A stretch of 64,000 bases of DNA from Limosilactobacillus panis. GTDB lineage: Bacteria; Bacillota; Bacilli; Lactobacillales; Lactobacillaceae. The notes under the pieces are model-generated. The model searched no databases. It saw only the letters and a list, made by a program, of their open reading frames with translations, and was not told where the DNA came from. The position numbers were made by a program, and so were the translations under genes. Each line of letters starts with the position of its first letter. Position 1 is the stretch's first letter. Of the stretch, positions 56,748 to 64,000 are shown in pieces. The DNA is taken from NCBI RefSeq assembly GCF_019797825.1, contig NZ_CP081855.1, positions 124,001-188,000 on the forward strand. The letters are read 5' to 3'.

Positions 56748-57128
56748 ATGGAACAACTACTTAGTAATGTACCGGTGTTATTTGCTGACATCGGTCACAA
56801 TAAAATCTTATATCACCTGGTGGTAATTGTATTGGCCGCAATTGCGGCGTTCATTCCGCGGTACTTTCCAATTCTCTTCTTCTCGACGCGGAAAATCCCG
56901 GAATGGTTTAACGAGTGGATGAAGTACGTCCCGGTGAGCCTATTCACCGCCCTAGTTGTTAAAAACGTCTTCATCACCACCGCTGGTTATCACTTTGTGC
57001 CTTTTGGTCACGTAGAACAAATCTTTGCAGCCTTGATTGTAATGGTTATTGCCTACTTTACCCGGTCGATGTCAATCTCTGTGATCGGTGGGTTAGTTGC
57101 GGTCTGGCTGCTGAGCATGGTAATTTAA
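56748..57128 (+). CDS. azlD: Branched-chain amino acid exporter, AzlD subunit
   Basis: 126-residue small membrane partner of AzlC with three to four helices. Conserved features are AFIPRYFPILFFSTRKIPEWFNEWMKYVPVSLFTALVVKNVF and a final FTRSMSISVIGGLVAVWLL. ATG 56748 with GGGGA 5 bases upstream is the likely start; a GTG at 56736 overlapping the azlC stop is in frame but less favoured. Followed by a strong terminator at 57148. Confidence 0.9.
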   Translation: MEQLLSNVPVLFADIGHNKILYHLVVIVLAAIAAFIPRYFPILFFSTRKIPEWFNEWMKYVPVSLFTALVVKNVFITTAGYHFVPFGHVEQIFAALIVMVIAYFTRSMSISVIGGLVAVWLLSMVI

Positions 57129-57147
57129 TATTAAAGGTAATGATTAT

Positions 57148-57193
57148 GGGTCAGCTTTTCGATTGTCAGGCAATCGGAAGCTGGCCCTTTTTT
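57148..57193 (+). terminator. Terminator after azlD
   Basis: GGGTCAGCTT..CGATTG/CAATCG..AAGCTGGCCC stem with a T-run. Confidence 0.9.
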
Positions 57194-57357
57194 AATGTTC
57201 GTATTTTTAAAATAAACATAAGCGAACGTTCGGAATGGAAACACCTTAAAATTAGGGATTAATTAAAATTAACAATCCCCCTTGTTATTACACTAATGTC
57301 GTGATACCTTTTAAACACCGAATTAATCCGGATATTATTTGTTTATTGTTCGTATTT
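57194..57357. promoter_or_regulatory. Three CGAAC-centred motifs upstream of the OFA-type transporter
   Basis: Read on the minus strand: AAATACGAACATT (57194-57206), CATTCCGAACGTT (57225-57237, inside CGAACGTTCG) and AAATACGAACAAT (57345-57357). Two match the PurBox consensus AWWWCCGAACWWT at 12 of 13 positions and one at 11. They lie in the 250-base region before the transporter start at 57379. Regulator identity is inference. Confidence 0.45.
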
Positions 57358-57378
57358 TTCAAAAAGGAGACGGGGTTA

Positions 57379-58614
57379 ATGGTAAAGACAAGGAATCGAT
57401 ATGGAGTGGCCCTCGCGGGGGTTGTTCTTCACTTGATGATTGGTGGCGTCTACGCCTGGAGTGTGTTTACAAAACCAATTGCGCAGCAGACGGGATGGAA
57501 GGAAACGGCGGTCTCGTTTGCATTTAGTTTAGCAATCTTTTTCCTGGGAATGTCAGCGGCGTTCATGGGTCGGCTGGTAGAAAAGTTTGGCCCAACCGTT
57601 ACGGGGACGATTTCCAGTATCTGCTACGGGAGCGGAATCGCCCTGACTGGGCTGGCGGTTCAAAGTCACCAGCTCTGGCTGCTATACTTGGCATACGGGG
57701 TTATTGGTGGCCTGGGTCTGGGTTCGGGCTACGTTACCCCGGTTTCAACCATTATTCGGTGGTTCCCGGACAAGCGGGGACTCGCAACCGGTCTGGCAAT
57801 CATGGGCTTCGGTTTCGCGGCCCTGTTGACGGGCCCAGTTGCCCAACACCTGATGGCAGTTGTTGGCCTTGCTAATACCTTCTATGTGTTGGGGATCTTC
57901 TATTTTGTCGTGATGGTTATTGCGGCCCAGTTTATTAAAAAGCCACGGTCCCATGAGCTCCCGCAAGCAATTGCGGCAAATGCCCAACGGGTGAGCCTGA
58001 CTGGCCAGGAACTGACGGCCAACCAAGCGTTAAAGACTCGGACGTTTGCTTTCCTCTGGTTCATGTTCTTTATCAACATCACCACGGGGATTGGCCTGGT
58101 TTCGGCGGCTTCACCAATGGCTCAGAACATGACGACGATGACTGCTGCGGCCGCTGCTGTGATGGTCGGGATCATCGGCCTTTTCAACGGCTTTGGTCGA
58201 TTGGCCTGGGCAACCTTGTCGGATTATATTGGTCGCCCGCTGACCTACAGCTTAATCTTCGTGTTGGACATTGTGATGCTTTTTGTCCTCTTGTTCTTTA
58301 AGACACCGTTTATCTTTGCCCTGGCCCTGTGCCTGTTGATGTCGTGCTACGGTGCTGGCTTTTCAGTAATTCCTGCATACCTGGGGGATGTCTTTGGTAC
58401 CAAGCAACTGGGGGCAATTCATGGCTACATCCTGACCGCCTGGGCGGCAGCCGGAATGGTGGGGCCCATCCTCTTGTCCTACACGCACCAGGTCTTACAT
58501 AATTACTACGTCACACTGGTAGTCTTTGTAATTATTGATGCCCTGGCAATGCTCGTTTCCGTCTTGATTCAAAAGAATTTTGTTGCTCACCGGGCTGTTA
58601 AGGGAGTTGACTAG
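57379..58614 (+). CDS. MFS transporter of the oxalate/formate antiporter (OFA) family
   Basis: 411-residue transporter with twelve helices. Family features: GVVLHLMIGGVYAWSVFTKPIAQQTGW in helix 1, GLGLGSGYVTPVSTIIRWFPDKRGLATGLAIMGFG, and NGFGRLAWATLSDYIGRPLTY as the second-half MFS motif. Transports small carboxylates in known relatives; substrate here unknown. The start is ATG 57379 with AAGGAGACGGGG upstream. PurBox-like motifs precede it, which might point to purine-linked control. Confidence 0.88.
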   Translation: MVKTRNRYGVALAGVVLHLMIGGVYAWSVFTKPIAQQTGWKETAVSFAFSLAIFFLGMSAAFMGRLVEKFGPTVTGTISSICYGSGIALTGLAVQSHQLWLLYLAYGVIGGLGLGSGYVTPVSTIIRWFPDKRGLATGLAIMGFGFAALLTGPVAQHLMAVVGLANTFYVLGIFYFVVMVIAAQFIKKPRSHELPQAIAANAQRVSLTGQELTANQALKTRTFAFLWFMFFINITTGIGLVSAASPMAQNMTTMTAAAAAVMVGIIGLFNGFGRLAWATLSDYIGRPLTYSLIFVLDIVMLFVLLFFKTPFIFALALCLLMSCYGAGFSVIPAYLGDVFGTKQLGAIHGYILTAWAAAGMVGPILLSYTHQVLHNYYVTLVVFVIIDALAMLVSVLIQKNFVAHRAVKGVD

Positions 58615-58617
58615 GTG

Positions 58618-58646
58618 TTGACTTTTGGCCTAATAGCCGTTATTAT
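58618..58646 (+). promoter_or_regulatory. pyrDFE promoter
   Basis: TTGACT (58618-58623), 17 bases, TATTAT (58641-58646). The start near 58653 gives a leader of about 330 nt holding two attenuators. Confidence 0.75.
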
Positions 58647-58664
58647 CATTACTAACAAATTTAC

Positions 58665-58756
58665 CTTTAAACTAGTCCAGAGAGGCTAAGAAGGATTTCA
58701 ATTGTGCGTTACCAAAAACGGTCTTCTTAGCCTACTGCTAAGGAGGCTTTTATTTT
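58665..58756 (+). promoter_or_regulatory. PyrR attenuator 1 upstream of pyrD
   Basis: The PyrR loop AGTCCAGAGAGGCT (58674-58687) is an exact consensus match after TTTAAACT. GGCTAAGAAG (58684-58693) can pair with CTTCTTAGCC (58723-58732) as antiterminator. The same TCTTCTTAGC can instead pair with GCTAAGGAGG (58737-58746) followed by CTTTTATTTT as terminator. A complete three-state switch. Confidence 0.88.
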
Positions 58757-58849
58757 ACAGAATTTCTTTAGCTACCAGCAGTGGGTTTTAAGAATCGGGT
58801 GCGGAACCATCAATCAATCTAGGGTATTTTGTTGAATACGAAAACCATT

Positions 58850-60631
<1,782 letters not shown>

Positions 60632-60632
60632 G

Positions 60633-61268
60633 ATGAGTTACGCAGAGACAGTCGCTAAGGACCTTTTGGAAATTCACGCGGTGACCCTGAGCCCGGACAA
60701 GCCTTACACCTGGGCCAGTGGCTTGCATTCACCAATTTACACTGATAACCGGTTAACGATTTCGTACCCGGCAGTCCGGCAAGCAATCTATCAGGGGATG
60801 GCGGCTCTGATTAAGGAACACTTTCCAGAAGCGGCCGTTATCGCGGGAACTGCTACTGCTGGGATCCCGCACGCTGCCTGGGTCGCCGAAGACCTAGGAA
60901 AGCCACTGGTTTATGTTCGCTCCAAACCGAAGGACCATGGTCGGGGCAAACAAATTGAGGGTGTCTTACAGGCCGGGGAGAAGGTTGTCGTGATTGATGA
61001 CCTAATTTCTACTGGTGGGAGTGTCCTCAACGCGGTAGCCGCGGTCAACAAGGCGGGCGCCACCGTTATCGGAGTTGTTTCCGTCTTTACTTACCAGTTA
61101 CCGGCAGCAGACAAGAATTTTGCGGATGCCGGCCTGAATTACTACTCCGTAACCAACTATCCGACCCTGGTCAACGTTGCTAAGGAGAACGGCTTGATTA
61201 GTGAAGACCACCTTTCTTCTCTGAACGAGTGGCGGCAGGACCCAGCGGCCTGGAGTGCTAAACACTAG
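60633..61268 (+). CDS. pyrE: Orotate phosphoribosyltransferase
   Basis: Makes orotidine 5'-phosphate from orotate and PRPP. 211 residues: TWASGLHSPIYTDNRLTISYP, GTATAGIPHAAWVAEDLGKPLVYVRSKPKDHG with the mobile-loop Lys, and the PRPP-binding VVVIDDLISTGGSVLNAV. Its GGAGG lies within the end of pyrF. The enzyme order pyrD-pyrF-pyrE is conserved; the earlier genes (carAB, pyrB, pyrC) are not in this window. Confidence 0.96.
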   Translation: MSYAETVAKDLLEIHAVTLSPDKPYTWASGLHSPIYTDNRLTISYPAVRQAIYQGMAALIKEHFPEAAVIAGTATAGIPHAAWVAEDLGKPLVYVRSKPKDHGRGKQIEGVLQAGEKVVVIDDLISTGGSVLNAVAAVNKAGATVIGVVSVFTYQLPAADKNFADAGLNYYSVTNYPTLVNVAKENGLISEDHLSSLNEWRQDPAAWSAKH

Positions 61269-61324
61269 GCAGTAATTTCTCCCGAAAGTCTGTTATAATA
61301 CTTACAGAAAGTGAGTGGTTATTA

Positions 61325-61990
61325 ATGGACATGGAAGAAATTCGTCAACACGTTTTGGAAACGGCGAACCGGCGTTACGCAACCAAAAAGTATGACCCTA
61401 ATCGACATATTTCTCCTGCGGATTGGCACACCATCTTGGAGGTTGGTCGTCTTTCACCGAGTTCCTTTGGCTATGAGCCCTGGAAGTTTATCTTGATTAA
61501 CTCCCCGAAGGTTAAGAAAGACATTCGGCCCTTTTCCTGGGGGGCGGCCAATAGTCTCGACGGGGCTGACAAGCTACTGCTGATTCTGGCACGGACAGAT
61601 GTGACCTACGACAGTGACTATGTTCGTCACCTGGTATCTGACGTTAAGCATCACCAGTATTCCCCCGACTCAAAGCCTTCTCAGGCGTTTAAACACTTCC
61701 AGGAAGATGACCTTAAGATCAAGAATGACCAGGAACTCTTCGACTGGGCTAGCAAGCAGACCTACATCGCAATGGCGAACATGATGACCGCTGCAACCGA
61801 GCTTGGCATCGACTCCTGCCCAATTGAGGGCTTTAACTACGCGAAGATGAACGAGTACCTGAGTAAGCAGGGGATTATTGATTCACAGCACTGGCGCGTT
61901 TCGGTAATGGTCAGCTTCGGTTACCGCGACCAGCCAATTAAGCCCAAGGTCCGGCAGCCGCTGACGGCAATTTATGAAGAATTAAATTAG
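61325..61990 (+). CDS. Nitroreductase-family NAD(P)H-dependent oxidoreductase
   Basis: FMN-dependent reductase of 221 residues. N-terminal ANRRYATKKYDPNRHIS contains the Arg-x-x-Lys FMN phosphate contact, followed by GRLSPSSFGYEPWKFILI. The C-terminal part has ANMMTAATELGIDSCPIEGFNYAKMNEYL and VSVMVSFGYRD. Homologues reduce nitro-compounds or quinones and are dimers. TATAAT lies at 61294-61299, about 25 bases before the start, and AGAAAGTGAGTGG provides the ribosome site. A terminator at 62000 closes it as a single-gene unit. Confidence 0.9.
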   Translation: MDMEEIRQHVLETANRRYATKKYDPNRHISPADWHTILEVGRLSPSSFGYEPWKFILINSPKVKKDIRPFSWGAANSLDGADKLLLILARTDVTYDSDYVRHLVSDVKHHQYSPDSKPSQAFKHFQEDDLKIKNDQELFDWASKQTYIAMANMMTAATELGIDSCPIEGFNYAKMNEYLSKQGIIDSQHWRVSVMVSFGYRDQPIKPKVRQPLTAIYEELN

Positions 61991-61999
61991 AAACGAACA

Positions 62000-62047
62000 A
62001 AGCCCATCGTTCTGGCATTTAATTGCTGAATTGATGGGCTTATTTTT
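62000..62047 (+). terminator. Terminator after the nitroreductase gene
   Basis: AAGCCCATC.../...GATGGGCTT with TATTTTT; a long loop containing a second TTAATTG/CTGAATTG-like helix. Confidence 0.75.
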
Positions 62048-62141
62048 ACAGAAACAGTTGACATTATCCACCATAACGATTAAAGTATCATTAAAATATT
62101 ATTAGAAATATAGGAAGAATATTAGAGAGAAGCGGATAAGG

Positions 62142-63086
62142 ATGACACGAAAAGTTGGTGTGATTGGCCAAGGACACGTTGGTGAAACCCTGGCGAATAA
62201 TCTGTTAGTGACCGGGACGGTGGATAAATTGGTCCTGATTGATACAAACGAAAAGAAACTGAATGCGAACGTAACTGACTTCGAGGATGCGGCGGCGAAC
62301 CTGCCGACCCACACAAAGGTCCTTCGTAATGATTACGGGGCCTTGGGTGATGCCGACGTGGTGGTGATCGCGGTTGGCGATATTGGTATCCAAAATGACG
62401 ACGCTAAACACGACCGCTTCATGGAACTAAAGGTGAACAGCCGCGCTGCCAAGGAGGTAGGGACCAAACTGAAGGAGGTCGGCTTTAACGGTGTGCTGGT
62501 TTCAATCAGTAACCCCTGTGACGTCATTGCGGCCCTGTTCCAAAAGTACACCGGCCTACCAAAGGACCAGGTGATTGGGACCGGGACCCTACTTGATACC
62601 GCCCGCCTCCACAAGGTTGTTGGTCAGGCCCTAAACGTTGATCCCCGCTCGGTAACCGGCTACGCACTTGGTGAGCACGGTAACTCCCAGTTTGCGGCAT
62701 GGTCACAGGTCCGTGTCCTCGGGCAAAATATTACCGACCTCGCTGCCGCCAGCGATGACCTGGACTTAGACGCCCTTGCCGAAGCAACCAAGGCTGGCGG
62801 CTACACCGTCTTCCACGGGAAACTTTACACTAACTTCGGAATTGCGGCGGCGGCCCTGCGCCTGGTTACCGCCATCCTTAATGATGCCAACATTGAACTG
62901 CCGTGCTCCAACTTCCGTGAGGAGTACGGGACCTACTGTGGCTACCCTGCTATCATCGGCAACGGTGGGGTGGTCAAGCAACTGCAGCTGAACCTGACGC
63001 CCGATGAGGAAAAGAAGTTGGCCAAGTCAGCAAACTACATTCGGACCCGTTTTGATGAGACTGCCCAAAAGTTGGCAGCGGAATAA
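62142..63086 (+). CDS. L-2-hydroxyacid dehydrogenase, L-2-hydroxyisocaproate dehydrogenase type
   Basis: 314-residue member of the L-lactate/malate dehydrogenase superfamily. NAD fold: VGVIGQGHVGETLA then LIDTNEKK; SISNPCDVIAALFQKYTGLPKDQVIGTGTLLDTARLHKVV contains the substrate-site Asp/Arg; the catalytic His is in ALGEHGNSQFAAWS. The pattern matches L-HicDH of lactobacilli better than L-lactate dehydrogenase (no classical QKPG active loop). It likely reduces branched-chain 2-oxo acids and re-oxidises NADH. ATG 62142 with AAGGATG upstream. Confidence 0.88.
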   Translation: MTRKVGVIGQGHVGETLANNLLVTGTVDKLVLIDTNEKKLNANVTDFEDAAANLPTHTKVLRNDYGALGDADVVVIAVGDIGIQNDDAKHDRFMELKVNSRAAKEVGTKLKEVGFNGVLVSISNPCDVIAALFQKYTGLPKDQVIGTGTLLDTARLHKVVGQALNVDPRSVTGYALGEHGNSQFAAWSQVRVLGQNITDLAAASDDLDLDALAEATKAGGYTVFHGKLYTNFGIAAAALRLVTAILNDANIELPCSNFREEYGTYCGYPAIIGNGGVVKQLQLNLTPDEEKKLAKSANYIRTRFDETAQKLAAE

Positions 63087-63309
63087 ATTTAAAAACTCCT
63101 AAGTTTTTTCGACAAAAAAAGAAGTATTTACAGGCAAAAAACGTATTTCAAAGAGCCGTATCGATTTTTAAAAAGTACAATATCATCCTTAATGGTCTAC
63201 TTAACAGACTATTCTATTTTACTCATTACAGCATCTACCCATTAACCAAGATAACGTTGGCCAATTGCGCTCAAAAGTGACATTTGAGGAAGCGTTTGCT
63301 GGCTATAAT

Positions 63310-63366
63310 CCCCTTAAGGGTGACACTTGAAATAATAAAAGTGTTATTTCCTTAAGGGGGTTTTTG
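63310..63366. terminator. Hairpin between the dehydrogenase and the IS3-type gene
   Basis: CCCCTTAAGG and CCTTAAGGGG with an inner ACACTT.../...AAGTGT helix, followed by TTTTT. TATAAT stands immediately before it (63304-63309), so it could be part of the IS end. The 220 bases from 63087 to 63303 show nothing else that I can support. Confidence 0.6.
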
Positions 63367-63385
63367 CATTTCAAGTTATTCGACA

Positions 63386-64000
63386 ATGAATAGACTAGAG
63401 TTGCTTTACGGCTATCAAAAGACAGAATCCGGCCTCAAAGTATATGCCGATATGCATCATGTCAATCAGAATACGATGACAAGATGGATTCGGCAGTTTC
63501 TCTTGCATGGTTTGGCGGGGGTTCGCCATCGTTCATTCAATCTTCGCTATTCGCTAAATACTAAGATTGAAGCCGTCAAAGAGTATCAAGCCGGTTTCCC
63601 AGGCGAAAAAATCATTGAAAAGTATGATATTCGTAGTCTCTCTCAACTAAAACAGTGGTCGATCCAGTACAATAATGATGAACTAAAGACTAAGTCAAGA
63701 AAGCGAGTCAGAAAAATGGGTCGAAAAGTTAATTTTGAAGAGAAATGCAAAATCGTACAGTGGGTCTTGGACCATGACAATGACTACCAAGGAGCAACAA
63801 TTCATTTTAATGTAAGCTATCAGCGTGTCTACTCATGGGTTCGCAAATATCATGAGGCAGCTGACAGTTGGGAAGCCTTGAAAGATAATGGCGGGCATCG
63901 CAAGCCACAAAAAGCTTTAGAAGAGATGACCGAAAAAGAGCGACTTGAAGCTGAAATTAAAAGACTAAAGAAAATCAATCGAGAAATGGAGCTTGAGATC
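63386..64000 (+). CDS. IS3-family (IS150-type) transposase OrfA, 3' partial
   Basis: Open from ATG 63386 to the window edge (205 codons seen). Two helix-turn-helix segments are visible: GLKVYADMHHVNQNTMTRWIRQF and KCKIVQWVLDHDNDYQGATIHFNVSYQRVYSWVRKY. They are followed by a leucine-zipper-like region with EEMTEKERLEAEIKRLKKINREMELEI, typical of OrfA of IS150-group elements before the frameshift window to OrfB. The catalytic part lies beyond the window, so element integrity is unknown. AT-rich codon use differs from the host genes. Confidence 0.85.
   Translation, partial: MNRLELLYGYQKTESGLKVYADMHHVNQNTMTRWIRQFLLHGLAGVRHRSFNLRYSLNTKIEAVKEYQAGFPGEKIIEKYDIRSLSQLKQWSIQYNNDELKTKSRKRVRKMGRKVNFEEKCKIVQWVLDHDNDYQGATIHFNVSYQRVYSWVRKYHEAADSWEALKDNGGHRKPQKALEEMTEKERLEAEIKRLKKINREMELEI

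Noticed and set aside
58148..58330. Possible second start or internal gene within the OFA transporter
   Set aside because: The main frame is continuous and conserved through this region; alternative frames are unsupported.

Overview
The window reads as chromosome of a low-GC-phylum lactic acid bacterium of the family Lactobacillaceae. Base composition is near 50 percent GC. The gene content (maltose phosphorylase plus beta-phosphoglucomutase, L-2-hydroxyisocaproate-type dehydrogenase, GlnPQ-type transporter, T-box leaders, PyrR attenuators, CBS-less IMP dehydrogenase, and the rsmG-noc-parA-parB-DUF951-ychF block) best fits a heterofermentative Limosilactobacillus-like species. The species cannot be fixed from the sequence alone. 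The noc-parA-parB block suggests proximity to the replication origin. I saw no rRNA, tRNA, CRISPR array or prophage.

Layout. 1-4.2 kb: maltose uptake and phosphorolysis (partial transporter, malP, pgmB). 4.4-6.0 kb: an intact IS4-family element with 8-bp target duplications. 6-13 kb: aldo/keto reductase, cupin, MFS transporter, membrane-anchored glycerophosphodiesterase, small alarmone synthetase and a two-component system. 13-17.4 kb: guaC, purA, an unknown membrane protein and pyrR with its attenuator. 17.7-21.5 kb: GyrI-like protein, MarR regulator, B3/4 protein, small membrane protein and an RlmD-like methyltransferase. 21.7-24.5 kb: a three-gene flavin operon (two FMN reductases and ApbE). 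The second reductase ends in a tail carrying three intact copies, and one decayed copy, of the ApbE flavinylation motif. 24.5-26.3 kb: an IS1182-family element. 26.4-32.1 kb: T-box-serS, a glutamine-type ABC transporter, and a T-box-controlled amino acid permease.

32.1-33.1 kb is a 1-kb non-coding stretch. It holds a strong promoter, a probable ~305-nt structured RNA ending in its own terminator, a near-consensus Noc site, a dispersed repeat and catabolite/LacI-type operators. 33.1-35.3 kb: nucleoside permease and nucleoside hydrolase. 35.5-41.1 kb: rsmG, noc, parA, parB, DUF951, ychF, DUF1129. 41.2-45 kb: alpha-xylosidase and a frameshifted GPH symporter. 45.2-50.3 kb: the deo operon, in which pdp is broken by a 13-bp tandem duplication. 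50.3-55.8 kb: guaB, LCP protein, an IS30 element and a second two-component system. 55.9-58.6 kb: azlCD and an OFA-type MFS transporter. 58.6-61.3 kb: two tandem PyrR attenuators ahead of pyrD-pyrF-pyrE. 61.3-64 kb: nitroreductase, 2-hydroxyacid dehydrogenase and the start of an IS3-family transposase cut by the window edge.

Themes. Nucleotide metabolism dominates: salvage through deoC/B/D, nucleoside hydrolase and permease; interconversion through guaC, purA and guaB; de novo pyrimidine synthesis through pyrDFE, with pyrR 42 kb away from its targets. Several observations reach beyond ordinary annotation: the multi-site flavinylation tail, the candidate ncRNA, four copies of the Noc-binding palindrome in a window that encodes Noc, a four-copy dispersed stem-loop repeat, and the slippage-type lesion in pdp.
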